A DNA stretch of 64,000 nucleotides from Streptomyces sp. PTY087I2 (GTDB lineage Bacteria; Actinomycetota; Actinomycetes; Streptomycetales; Streptomycetaceae), in NCBI RefSeq assembly GCF_001687325.1, contig NZ_LZRD01000006.1:186001-250000 (forward strand), written 5' to 3'. Shown one piece after another: positions 1-8,863 of the stretch; position 1 is the first letter of the stretch, and the number at the start of each line of letters is the position of its first letter. The notes under the pieces were generated by a model. The model was not told the origin of the DNA. It saw only the letters and a program-made list of their open reading frames with translations, and made no database searches. The position numbers and the translations under genes are program-made.

Positions 1-324
1 GTGAAACCACTGCAGATCACGTAGCGTGGGGTCCACGGCGCACACCAAGTGCCACTTGTCCGGAGGGTTCCTGGCCGCCACCCTTTCCAGCGTTTGGCGG
101 ACCTGGCGACGGCGGCTGGTGGTCATGGTCCCAGCAAAGGCTTTGATCTCATAGGCCACACGCTCGCCGGTCTCAGTCTCCGCCACCACGTCGATGCCGA
201 CGTCGGAACGTCCGGCATCGTCCGAAGGTACGCGTGCGCGAGGGTCCACTTGCAGCAACAGCTTGGTGACCAAGGCGTGAAACTGCTGGTAGTTGGCTGT
301 AAGGCGGTCCCATGGGTAGCTCAC
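1..324 (-). CDS. PD-(D/E)XK-type restriction-like nuclease, N-terminal part (runs off the window)
   Basis: The leftward reading frame is open from a GTG at 324 to the window edge and gives about 108 residues beginning VSYPWDRLTANYQQFHAL. The stretch RSDVGIDVVAETETGERV followed by AYEIKAF fits the conserved core of a restriction-endonuclease fold (acidic residue in GID, then E-x-K). The opposite-strand gene at 600 has a comparable GID...QIK core, so two such proteins sit back to back. The start is uncertain: no clear ribosome binding site precedes the GTG, and the adjacent frame upstream (ATG at about 340, MIVSLTGE) would join smoothly to YPWDRL if one base were removed. The gene may therefore be frameshifted or simply use GTG. 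The function is inferred to be defence or DNA cleavage; the rest of the protein lies outside the window. Confidence 0.55.
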   Translation of the reverse strand, partial: MSYPWDRLTANYQQFHALVTKLLLQVDPRARVPSDDAGRSDVGIDVVAETETGERVAYEIKAFAGTMTTSRRRQVRQTLERVAARNPPDKWHLVCAVDPTLRDLQWFH

Positions 325-599
325 CGGTCAACGATACGATCATGCCAAAACCCTCGCGCTGCTTTGCCTCGAATTCCCTTTCAGCATTAGCCAGCCGTCG
401 TCTTCCACACGCCCGAGGCCCATGGCAGGGTGCGCGACTACGCGGAGCGCTACCAGGCGGCTGCTGCGTCCTCCGGGCCACGTCGTGTCGACCGTCGCCG
501 TGGCAACCACCATCGCCTGGGCGGTCGGCGGCCCTGCATTGTCAGTGCCCCGCGAGATGATGGAACCGGAAACACTCGTGCATAGGGCAAAGGCAGGGA

Positions 600-2366
600 A
601 TGCTGATGTTGGTGCCGTGGACCACGTTGGAGCCGCTGCAGACGGAGAACGTAGTCGCCGTCATGCTGTGCCGTGAGCACCCTCGGGCCGTCCGGATCCG
701 CCCCTCGCAGGGCGACGGCGGCATTGACGTTGTCGAAGTCACCGAAGACGGCTGGGTGGTCTACCAGATCAAGTACTTCGCGACCAACCTCGATGCGAGC
801 CAGAAGAATCAGGTCGCCGACTCCTACAACAAGGTGCAGGCATACGCGGCCTCCCAGGGTGCCCGCATCGCGGCCTGGCACCTAGTTGTCCCGCTGGATG
901 CCACCAAAGAGAACCGCTTTGCCTGGTTCCGTACGCTCACCCAGGGCTCCGACTTCCCCTGCGAGTGGATGGGACTGGCCCAACTCAACGGCCTGGCGGC
1001 CAAGTATCAGGACGTCATCGACTACTTCCTCGGCAATGGCCTGGAGCGGGTACTGACGCTGCAGCAGCAACTGTTTGACCTGATGGGCCTCCAGAAGAGC
1101 ACCGATCGGGCTCTTGACGAGGGCAGGCCGGCTCTTCTCCAGGCTGCCGACGCCATCGGCGGCCTGGAGGGCCTCTACCAGGCCCTCAACGCGCACGATC
1201 CGTTCTACCGGTACAGCTTCTCGGTCGACCAGGACCGTACGATGCCGCAAGGGGAACCGATGCTCGTCTTTGCCAGCCAGACCCAGGACGGCGACGGGCC
1301 CTGCATCACCTTTCGCGTCTTCGCCCGCTATGAACAGGCTGTGCGGGACCATGAGTTGGGTATCAAGTGGGCGGTGTCCTTCTCCGAAGACAGGCCCGTA
1401 ACCCAGGCATTCCACGAGGCACTTACCTACGGCACCCCGGTGACCGTGTCGTCCACCGAAACCGCATCCTTCAACTGCACCCTGGACCTTCCTGGCGGCC
1501 TGGGCGGCCAGTTCTCCGAAGGCACCGCCAGACTCGGGCCGGCCTGGCAGGACGAGGCACCCAGTCGCAAGATGCGGCTGCAGCTTCTGGATGAAGCTGG
1601 CCAGGTCCTGGAGAGCCTGATCTTCGAGATGGAACCGACCCGCAGAGGGCTGTCCGGGAAAGGGCTGTCAGCATTCGGCCGGGACGCCTCTGGCGTGCTG
1701 GAGGTGCAGACCCTCACGGTCCTGGAGGGCAAGCGGCAGACGACGATGCGGTTCAGCCGCAACCCCCTTGAAGGGCTTCCTCCTGACGAAGTCCTCCCGG
1801 TTGTGCGCTTCATGGCGAGGCTCCACACAGCGCACAGTATTTGCGCTGCTGCACCCTACGGCCCCGTCCACAACAAGCCGATGCCGTTCCAGGGCGACCC
1901 GGACAGTGACATGCACGTGATGGCCGCGCGCGCTGCGGCCGTAGCACAGGCCCTGTCGGTCGTACAGGAATACACAACAGAACAGCTGGTGATGCCCGAC
2001 CTGTTGCAGACAACCCTCGTGGAGGCAGCCAGGCTGCAATGGATCGCACGTCTGCTGCGCGAGACGACGTTCAGCTATCAGTGGAGTCGTGCAGAGATGG
2101 CCCTGCCCAAGGAAGCCTCTCCTGTTCCGGTCACGCAGGGAGACGTTCCGGAACGGCGAACCTTCTACCTGCCTCTGACGGTCGCGCTTGCCGGCCAGGA
2201 ACGTGACCTCGGCCTTGGTATGGAGCGGATCGACTTTTCGTCTGCACTGGTCGAAGCGATGGAGGGCGAGGACGCCTGGCAGTTGAAGTGTCGCCCAGGG
2301 GACAGTGCCGAGGGCACCAGTACGCATGTGCCTGTTGCGGACCCTGACTGCGCCCAGCACGCGTAG
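600..2366 (+). CDS. Mrr-like restriction endonuclease domain protein, 588 aa
   Basis: The N-terminal ~150 residues look like an Mrr/PD-(D/E)XK nuclease domain. RPSQGDGGIDVVEV supplies the catalytic Asp and VVYQIKYFA the Q-x-K element, a usual Mrr variant. A helical segment follows with IAAWHLVVPLDAT and W-rich elements. Residues ~200-588 have no family I recognise; they contain beta-rich stretches such as ITFRVFARY and may recognise a substrate or partner. ATG at 600 follows AGGCAGGGA. The gene converges on the leftward operon ending at 2496 and lies back to back with the nuclease-like gene at the window edge. It is probably part of a defence island; DNA cleavage is inferred from the motif only. 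Confidence 0.7.
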   Translation: MLMLVPWTTLEPLQTENVVAVMLCREHPRAVRIRPSQGDGGIDVVEVTEDGWVVYQIKYFATNLDASQKNQVADSYNKVQAYAASQGARIAAWHLVVPLDATKENRFAWFRTLTQGSDFPCEWMGLAQLNGLAAKYQDVIDYFLGNGLERVLTLQQQLFDLMGLQKSTDRALDEGRPALLQAADAIGGLEGLYQALNAHDPFYRYSFSVDQDRTMPQGEPMLVFASQTQDGDGPCITFRVFARYEQAVRDHELGIKWAVSFSEDRPVTQAFHEALTYGTPVTVSSTETASFNCTLDLPGGLGGQFSEGTARLGPAWQDEAPSRKMRLQLLDEAGQVLESLIFEMEPTRRGLSGKGLSAFGRDASGVLEVQTLTVLEGKRQTTMRFSRNPLEGLPPDEVLPVVRFMARLHTAHSICAAAPYGPVHNKPMPFQGDPDSDMHVMAARAAAVAQALSVVQEYTTEQLVMPDLLQTTLVEAARLQWIARLLRETTFSYQWSRAEMALPKEASPVPVTQGDVPERRTFYLPLTVALAGQERDLGLGMERIDFSSALVEAMEGEDAWQLKCRPGDSAEGTSTHVPVADPDCAQHA

Positions 2367-2495
2367 CCGTGTGAGCCCGGCACGGTGCGACCTGCCCACC
2401 GCCCCCCGTTGCAGTACTCAGGCTTCCATGGCTACGTCGATAGGAGACCTGTGAGTAAGCAGCGGGGCACAGTGAATGCGCGCAGATTGACGACG

Positions 2496-3980
2496 CTACT
2501 CCTCGTCGCGGAAGGGCGGGATCTGACGCATGGCCAGCACCGAGCCGTCCCGGCTGATCGAGACAACGCCGCCCCAGACGTGGTCCCAGGATGTCCCGTA
2601 TTCCTTGCCCTTTCTGGCGTGGACCCGCTTTCGGTAGGCGGCTAAATCGGCCTGTCGTCCGGGCTCTTTCCTGGTGATGAGGGAATCGAGAACATCGGCG
2701 GCGACGCCGGAGAATGCTTGTACTCGTTTGCCGTTGAGACGAAAGACGTGGTCTGTGCCCTCGAATCTCTCGCCGAGCAGGGTGTAGTCCTGGTCTTGGA
2801 CGCTGCCGGAGGCGGCGTGGGCGAAGCCCTGGAAGAAGTCGCTGCCTTGGCGGGTGGTGAGGAGCGCGGCGGTGGATTCGCCGTCCCCGGCGAAGGCCGT
2901 CAGACCAGCGGCTCCCACGCGGGCCAAGACGCGCTGGAACCACTCGTAGTCCTTGGGGTCTTTGGGGCCGACTTGGCATCCGGGCTCGGAGGAGTCGGGG
3001 TCCTTGCCTTGTCCTGGTTTGAGGATGCCGATGCCTGGTTGCTCGTTGCCAAGGTCTAGGCCGATGCCGGCGGCGGGGGTTCCGTCGGGGATGTGCAACC
3101 AGCCGCCGGGGCCGTCGGCATGCAGGACGTGGACAGTGAGCGGGTCGGTCAGGGCGATCTCTGTGCTGAAGAGCAGGGCCGGGGTTTCGTTCCAGGCTCC
3201 GATGTGTACTCCGTCGGCGTGGACGGCTGCGGAGGCCAGCTGTTCGTATGCCTTCTGCCGGTCGCTGTGGTTTCCCTTGCAGGCGATGGGGATGACGCGC
3301 GAGGACTCGCCTGGCTTCCAGACCTCGGCGAAGAATTGCGGACGGTAGGGGTAGCCGACGGTCTTTGTCTTGGCCTTGTCGCGACTGGTCAGCGTCCAGC
3401 CGGCCCGTAGCGCGGTGTCGGCACGGACGAACGAGACGCTGTACTCCGGATAGCGGCGGGTGAGTATCTGTTCGCTGACGGCGAGAGCGAAGGCGTGTCC
3501 CAACTCCTCTGACTGCAGCGCCTTGTAGTACATGGCGATTCGCTTGCCCTCGTCGGACAGGCCGAGCAGGTTGCCCTCATGCGTCAGGCCGAGCTGGGTC
3601 TCGGTATGGGCACTGAGCGCCTGGCAGTACTTCAGGCTGCCCCAGTGCTCGGCCAGTCCGCGTGATGCACCGCGCTGGGACAGTGCAAGCCCGCGGCCCA
3701 GGTGGTGCAGGACGTCCCAGAACGTCAACGTCACGGACAGGTCGACCTCCGTGCCCGGGAGCGGGCGCAGGCCTGGTTTGCGCCGCAGCGGCTCGTAGGT
3801 CTCTCCCGTCTTGGTCTTGCCTTCCTCCTGCCGCTTTTCGAACGTCTCGCGACGCTCCCGTTCCTTGTCGGCGGCAGCCTCGTCTATCTTGCCCACGAGC
3901 TCCCGCGTCGAGTGCACCGAAACGGAAACCTGCTGCCTGAGACTGTTCAGGACCTCTTCAGTCTTCGGAGTGCTTGCCAC
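2496..3980 (-). CDS. Unrecognised 494-aa protein, third gene of the EACC1-caspase-helicase operon
   Basis: I do not recognise this family. GTG at 3980 follows GGGAGGG, 55 bp after the stop of the caspase-helicase gene, so it is probably the last gene of that operon. Residues ~1-70 are charged and helical (KERERRETFEKRQEEGKTK), probably a coiled coil. A helical middle follows (TFWDVLHHLGRGLALSQRGA). Around residues 215-245, RPQFFAEVWKPGESSRVIP followed by IACKGNHS resembles the nuclease pattern PDFxAE...VIPxECKG, but with Gln and Ala where Asp and Glu are expected. That suggests a decayed or structural PD-(D/E)XK fold; this is my inference. No signal peptide or membrane segment is visible. It could be a substrate, sensor or DNA-binding partner of the caspase. 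Confidence 0.65.
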   Translation of the reverse strand: MASTPKTEEVLNSLRQQVSVSVHSTRELVGKIDEAAADKERERRETFEKRQEEGKTKTGETYEPLRRKPGLRPLPGTEVDLSVTLTFWDVLHHLGRGLALSQRGASRGLAEHWGSLKYCQALSAHTETQLGLTHEGNLLGLSDEGKRIAMYYKALQSEELGHAFALAVSEQILTRRYPEYSVSFVRADTALRAGWTLTSRDKAKTKTVGYPYRPQFFAEVWKPGESSRVIPIACKGNHSDRQKAYEQLASAAVHADGVHIGAWNETPALLFSTEIALTDPLTVHVLHADGPGGWLHIPDGTPAAGIGLDLGNEQPGIGILKPGQGKDPDSSEPGCQVGPKDPKDYEWFQRVLARVGAAGLTAFAGDGESTAALLTTRQGSDFFQGFAHAASGSVQDQDYTLLGERFEGTDHVFRLNGKRVQAFSGVAADVLDSLITRKEPGRQADLAAYRKRVHARKGKEYGTSWDHVWGGVVSISRDGSVLAMRQIPPFRDEE

Positions 3981-4035
3981 GACCGCCCTCCCTACGTCGG
4001 ATGTCCCGGTCGACCACCGATGGCCGACCGGTCAC

Positions 4036-7000
4036 TCAGTCGAACAGCGGCGCCAGTGCGTTCGGACCGGCGAGGATGCGCCAGGCGGGAATACGGACCA
4101 CGTTCGTGACAGGACCGGCCTTCGCACCCCGACCGCCTGAGGGAAGCCCGACGAGCAGGCCGGCTCGTTCGTGTACCAGCCGAAGGTGTCGTGCCGGATC
4201 ACGGTCCGGCCCGGGGCCGGTGTCGACGACGACCGCGGTGTTGCCGCCGGACGCGGTGAACAGCAGATCGATGCGCTGTCCACCGACCAGCGCATCACGT
4301 TCCAGCTCGACAACACCGTCTGCGGCGAGGACCTGCTGCACAGTGTCGGTGAGATCCCTACGGTGACGGCCCTGCCGGAGACGCGGCTCTGGCGCAGGAG
4401 TGGGCCGCCTGCTGGTGGTCTGTCCTGGGTCCCACAAGAGCGAGCGTGAGGACAGCAGATGAGGGAGCCCCGTCTCTTGCTGCCAGTAGGCGTGGTTGCC
4501 CACCGTGATCAACTGCGACTTGGCTCGCGTGATCGCGACGTTCCAGAGACTGACCTGGCTCGTCACCCAGTGGGCCGTGCGTTGTGGGGTGTTTGTGGTG
4601 GCCACCGGGCTGAGGATCATCACGTCGCGCTGGCCGCCCTGGAAGGCGTGCACCGTTCCTACCCGGACCCGGTCGCTGCCGATCATGCTCTCCAGGGCGT
4701 CCTTCTGGGCACGGAACGGTGTCACCACGCCCACGGTCGCGCTCTCGGGCAGACGGCGAAGCAGCGCCCGCACGATGTCGGCAACAGCGGCGCCCTCGGA
4801 CGGGTTGCGCCAGGACTTTCCTCCCGGGCCGCGTGCCGACTCGCCGGAGGGCACATGCGCCCAAGCCAGTACAGGGGCCCCCTCCCCGGTGTTCATAAGA
4901 TCGATCGCGGGTATCTGCCGGCGCACGTCGGTCATGAGCTCCAGCGCGCCGGAGTAGCAATGGCCGTTGACGATTTCGGCGATTTCCGGGTGGCAGCGGT
5001 AGTGCTCGTCGAGCAGCAGCGCGCTCTCGCCGTTCTGCGCGGCGGCGTGGTAAGAGGAGTGGACGTGGTAGGCAAGCCGCCGGTCCTCCAGCCAGGCCGC
5101 GCTCAGACCCGCCCTGACGCGGGCCTGACGTTCCTGTTCCGGCGAGATACCGGGGATGTGCGTCAACTGCATCGGATCCCCGATGATCAGGGCCCTGCGG
5201 GCGCGGAACAGCAGGGGCAGCACCGCCGCGATGGAGCACTGGCTGGCCTCGTCGATGACGACCAGGTCGAAGAGTTTTGGATCGGGCCTCAGTTGGCGCA
5301 CCGCGTGGGTGGTGATCGCCCACCCTTTCAGGTGGCGCAGCAGGTTCAGCTGGCTGCGCTGGGTTCCCTTGCGCTGACGCAACGTCTGAAGCCGCTGGTC
5401 CAGCAGTGATCGCCCGCGGTCGAGCACCTCCGCCGACATGGCCTCGCACAGCTCTGCGGACAGCTGGGCCCGTGTCGTGGCGCAGCCTGAGCGGGCCTGG
5501 CGCACGGCCTCCTCGTCGTAGGCGGCCTGAGCCGGCGTGAGGTCACGCACCTGGCGCTCCAGGCCGGTCAGATCCGCCAGGTCATCGAGAAGATCCGAGG
5601 CAACGGGTCGTTCCGCGGCCCATGGGGGGAGTTGGACCGCTGCATCGGTACCGGCAGCGGTGACGAATACCTTCATGGCGCGCGTTCGGCGCCAGCGCCC
5701 CCACCAGCCGCCCGCCGCTGCTGCCCGGCGGGCCCTCGTTTCCCAACGTGCCAGCGCCGAGAGGTCGCCGGATTGCCACAGCCGTGACAGGGACGCCACC
5801 GGAAGCTCGGCCTTTCCGGCCAGGTCGGCGCGCTGCGACAACATCTGGGCCAGCCGCACCTCACCCTCGACCTGTCGTGCGGCCTGGTCGCGCAGGGCGG
5901 CGGCGCGCGAGCGGAGGTTTCGCAGTTGACCTGCCACGGTGGCGGAGCTGCGCGCGGGCTGGGCAGGCGGAGCGGACAGCAGCTGCTCGAGCTTCTCGGC
6001 CTCCTTGACCAGAGCCTCGACGTTGCCGGTGCGCATCAGCAAGCCGGGAGCGATGTCGTCGCAGCGCTGGGCGACGACGTTCACCGCCTCGTTGTTGGTC
6101 GACGCCACCAGTACTGACTCACCTGCCGCGACACAGGTGGCCACCACCGAAGTAACGACCTCGCTCTTTCCCGTCCCGGGTGGACCGGTGGCCACGGTCA
6201 GCGGCTGCGTCATCGCGGAGACGACCACCTGCTCCTGGCTCTCGTTGAAGGGCCCGGCCGACACGACGAGAATGGCATCCGTGGTGGGCGCGGGGTTGCC
6301 GCCGTTCAGGAGCGCGTCCAGTGCCGTACCCGGGATCTCGTCCTTACGGGTGGAGATGGCCAGGAGATTCTCCACGACGCCGTCGCTGGCGAACCGCTCC
6401 ACGCTCGACGGGGCCAGGATCACGGCGGCGTTGTGCGCGCCGGGACGCAGGGCCTCGTTCACCGAGTCCCCGCTCAGAGCGGAGGCGTCGAGCGGTTCAA
6501 GCTCGGGGAGCCCCAGGACATCAAGCAACTCCCGTACGGCTTTGATCATCTGCGCGTCGTTGCCGTGCTGCCACGTCGGCTGCCAACGGGCTAACAGCTG
6601 GGCAGCCTCGTCCTCGGAGAGAACCTCGGTCACCAACTTGGTGTGCAGCGATGGCACCCCGCTCGGGCGGAGCACCGCGCGACCGCTCTCGTCTGGAGCC
6701 AACTCCATTTGCTGAATCAACAGCGGGGCGATCCCGACATCCGTGCCCCGGCTGCCCTCACCGCGGGAAGGGAGCGTGATGGCCGGATATCCGTACCAGT
6801 ATTCGTGCTGATCGGCAGCGCGCCCTGAGCCGTTCTTCGCTGTGGTGCCGCCTGAGCTGTGCGCACCGGGCAAATTCTTGGGGGCCGGCAGTGCTGGGCT
6901 CAGACCGGACTGAACGGTCTCGGGTCCCTCGTCTATCAGGAAGTACTGCGTGTTCCGTCCTGCCCGCCGATCGGGCAGCATGCTTGCCGCGGCTTGGGCG

Positions 7001-7911
7001 TTTAGGCACTGCGCGTAGTAACGCAGCAGGCGCTGCCAGTCGTTGGAGTTCTCACGATCAGCCGCGACCCGCTCGCGAGCCTTGAGGTGAGCCGCCGACG
7101 GCGGGGGCGGTTCATGGGGCGGAGAGGGGAGATGGACCGGGCTGGCCACCGATCGGGCGAAGTGCAGCGTGTGGGTGGCACGGATGGTGGACTTGGTCGG
7201 GCGTTGCTCCTCCGGCACACCCTTGCGCACCATCTGCGTGGTCAGATACTCGAAGAGGTCCTCCGGCGATATCCAGCCGCTGTCCTTGATCCGTCCGTTC
7301 CGCAGTCCTTCGACGATTTCACCGGTGAACCGCGAAGTACCGAGCGTCGATCCCTCGGGAGCCATGGCGGAGGCAGCCTGGAGCGCGTCCGAGGCGGTAA
7401 TGAAGTACACGCCAGTGGGATGCAGCAGGGTGCTGGGCTCCGCCTCGTCCGAGTCCGCACCCTTCCGGCCCTTGGCATGCCAGCCCTGAACGACGGAACC
7501 GCTGGCGCAGCAGTCGAGCAGCACGATCTTGGACGCGGCGCGGCAGGACTGCAGAGTCCGCTCCAGGAACTCCGCCGATACCGCCGTGCGGGGAAGATCG
7601 GCGGGGTCGCTGTCGCGGGTGAGGAAGTACAGCTGGTTGTCGGCCTCGGAGAACTCGCCGTGTCCGCTGAAATACAGCAGTGCGCTCTCACTTTGCTGGC
7701 GCTCTTCGAGGAACGACTCGATGGCGTGCAGCATTTCCGCACGCGTCGGGTCCGGCACCATGTCGCAGTCGTTGTATTGGCCGATCTCCGTGCTCTGCAG
7801 AACGGCTTGCATGTAGTGCAGATCGGCACGGACTGCCGGAAGGTCGTGATAGTGCTCGTTGTCGTATGTGGAGACGCCGATCAGAAGGGCGTATCGATCG
7901 TTGTTGCGCAC
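4036..7911 (-). CDS. Caspase-like protease fused to SF1 (Upf1/DNA2-like) helicase with nuclease-like C-terminus, 1291 aa
   Basis: Residues ~1-245 are a C14 caspase-like peptidase: YALLIGVSTY opens the first strand, YFSGHGE carries the catalytic His84, and LLDCCASG the catalytic Cys (Cys135, or Cys134). A linker of ~300 residues follows. A superfamily 1 helicase spans ~550-1150: Walker A GPPGTGKS 576-583, Walker B VIDEASQC 885-892, LDEHYRCHPEI, GTVHAFQGGQ at ~1085 and VAITRAK at ~1125. A long insertion (~620-860) separates the first motifs. Residues ~1185-1291 (GQRIDLLF, then TAVVVDTGPGPD) resemble the Vsr/DUF559 tails of such helicases with the ECD motif degraded. GTG at 7911 lies 6 nt after the EACC1-like stop. 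Helicase-gated proteolysis during phage attack is an inference. Confidence 0.85.
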   Translation of the reverse strand: MRNNDRYALLIGVSTYDNEHYHDLPAVRADLHYMQAVLQSTEIGQYNDCDMVPDPTRAEMLHAIESFLEERQQSESALLYFSGHGEFSEADNQLYFLTRDSDPADLPRTAVSAEFLERTLQSCRAASKIVLLDCCASGSVVQGWHAKGRKGADSDEAEPSTLLHPTGVYFITASDALQAASAMAPEGSTLGTSRFTGEIVEGLRNGRIKDSGWISPEDLFEYLTTQMVRKGVPEEQRPTKSTIRATHTLHFARSVASPVHLPSPPHEPPPPSAAHLKARERVAADRENSNDWQRLLRYYAQCLNAQAAASMLPDRRAGRNTQYFLIDEGPETVQSGLSPALPAPKNLPGAHSSGGTTAKNGSGRAADQHEYWYGYPAITLPSRGEGSRGTDVGIAPLLIQQMELAPDESGRAVLRPSGVPSLHTKLVTEVLSEDEAAQLLARWQPTWQHGNDAQMIKAVRELLDVLGLPELEPLDASALSGDSVNEALRPGAHNAAVILAPSSVERFASDGVVENLLAISTRKDEIPGTALDALLNGGNPAPTTDAILVVSAGPFNESQEQVVVSAMTQPLTVATGPPGTGKSEVVTSVVATCVAAGESVLVASTNNEAVNVVAQRCDDIAPGLLMRTGNVEALVKEAEKLEQLLSAPPAQPARSSATVAGQLRNLRSRAAALRDQAARQVEGEVRLAQMLSQRADLAGKAELPVASLSRLWQSGDLSALARWETRARRAAAAGGWWGRWRRTRAMKVFVTAAGTDAAVQLPPWAAERPVASDLLDDLADLTGLERQVRDLTPAQAAYDEEAVRQARSGCATTRAQLSAELCEAMSAEVLDRGRSLLDQRLQTLRQRKGTQRSQLNLLRHLKGWAITTHAVRQLRPDPKLFDLVVIDEASQCSIAAVLPLLFRARRALIIGDPMQLTHIPGISPEQERQARVRAGLSAAWLEDRRLAYHVHSSYHAAAQNGESALLLDEHYRCHPEIAEIVNGHCYSGALELMTDVRRQIPAIDLMNTGEGAPVLAWAHVPSGESARGPGGKSWRNPSEGAAVADIVRALLRRLPESATVGVVTPFRAQKDALESMIGSDRVRVGTVHAFQGGQRDVMILSPVATTNTPQRTAHWVTSQVSLWNVAITRAKSQLITVGNHAYWQQETGLPHLLSSRSLLWDPGQTTSRRPTPAPEPRLRQGRHRRDLTDTVQQVLAADGVVELERDALVGGQRIDLLFTASGGNTAVVVDTGPGPDRDPARHLRLVHERAGLLVGLPSGGRGAKAGPVTNVVRIPAWRILAGPNALAPLFD

Positions 7912-7917
7912 TCCCGA

Positions 7918-8349
7918 TCAGTCCGCCGTGGAGGTGTCGTCGTGGTCCGGCGTGCCATGAGCCGAGTCACCGCCTAGCGGTAGGGATCCCTCAGCCAGGA
8001 ACCGTTCGAGGCGTGCGTCGTCCTCACGCGCCTCGCGGCCTGTGATGCGCATGGTGGACCCGTCCGGACGGGTCGCGATGATGGTGCGCTGGGGGACCTT
8101 GGCAAGCCATACCTGAATGCAGGCTGCGGCAAACGACCCGGCGCTCAGGGCCAGGCCGACGACCTCCGAGACGTCGCCGCCCTTGTCGGTGCTCACCGCG
8201 GGACTGGCTGAGGGCAAGCGCAGGGAGGCTGCCGGGTCCGTCTCCGAAACCTCGGCAAGCAATTCGCGGGCGTCCCTCCGAGCTCGCAACGGATCCTCGT
8301 CGATCACAGAGATCAACAGGCGCGGCAGGCCTTTTCCGTCGTTGCTCAC
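7918..8349 (-). CDS. EACC1-like effector-associated small protein, 143 aa
   Basis: The layout matches the actinobacterial 'effector-associated constant component 1' (EACC1) family, which is encoded next to caspase, trypsin-like or NTPase components of conflict systems. There is an N-terminal strand (RLLISVIDEDPLRARRDARE), a hydrophobic segment at ~62-82 (VVGLALSAGSFAAACIQVWL), then a strand pair ending RPDGSTMRITG. GTG at 8349 has AGGGGGACGC just upstream. It is the first gene of the leftward operon and is spaced 6 nt from the caspase-helicase start, so 1:1 translation is likely. Its known association predicts an adaptor or membrane-proximal role; its exact biochemistry is unknown. The C-terminal ~20 residues are acidic and probably disordered. 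Confidence 0.75.
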   Translation of the reverse strand: MSNDGKGLPRLLISVIDEDPLRARRDARELLAEVSETDPAASLRLPSASPAVSTDKGGDVSEVVGLALSAGSFAAACIQVWLAKVPQRTIIATRPDGSTMRITGREAREDDARLERFLAEGSLPLGGDSAHGTPDHDDTSTAD

Positions 8350-8682
8350 GCGTCCCCCTGCGCTGTCAGCTGTCGCCCTACGATGCTTCGGGAAAGTACC
8401 TGACGAGCCAACTATGGAAACGTGAACTATCCGGAAACTGCTGTTAGTTGACGCGAAAGCGCTCCACCCTTGTAGGCGTCAGCAACCGGTGCACATAGCG
8501 CCTCCGGTCGACCAGGACCCTCCCCGCACCGTGGATCAGCCGTGCGAGGCTCAGGTCGGAATGGAACTGGCAGAGCGGGAGCCGATCGTTGATGTCGTCA
8601 CTTGCTTCGGTTGGCTTCAATGCTTCGAGAGTGTGAGGAGGGCAGGTACTCCAGCGGTTCAAGCGCTGCCTACGGGTATTCG

Positions 8683-8714
8683 GTGGGTCGTCCGCTCGTG
8701 AGCGGACGACCCAC
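8683..8714. terminator. Perfect 15-bp inverted repeat (terminator or boundary palindrome)
   Basis: GTGGGTCGTCCGCTC and its exact reverse complement are separated by only GT, so the real loop is probably 4 nt. There is no T tract on either side. It could end transcription from the left or be a protein-binding palindrome at the island edge. Confidence 0.5.
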
Positions 8715-8828
8715 AGGATGACTCTCTTCCGGCGCCATTGGTCCGCAACTGGTCCGTGGGGAACTCCGCCGGATGTCAGAGAGTAATGAGAAGAACCCAA
8801 CACGTTACATTGGGTGGCTGTTGCGTCG

Positions 8829-8863
8829 GGGTGCCTGGAGCGCAACGATGCCGCCAGGCACCC
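8829..8863 (-). terminator. Hairpin downstream of the aldehyde dehydrogenase gene
   Basis: GGGTGCCTGG and CCAGGCACCC form a perfect 10-bp stem with a 15-nt loop, 12 nt beyond the ald stop codon on the minus strand. The position fits a terminator for ald. Confidence 0.6.

Noticed and set aside
2131..2979. 282-aa leftward frame bridging the convergent genes
   Set aside because: Arg/Pro/Gly-rich shadow; both flanking frames have better evidence.
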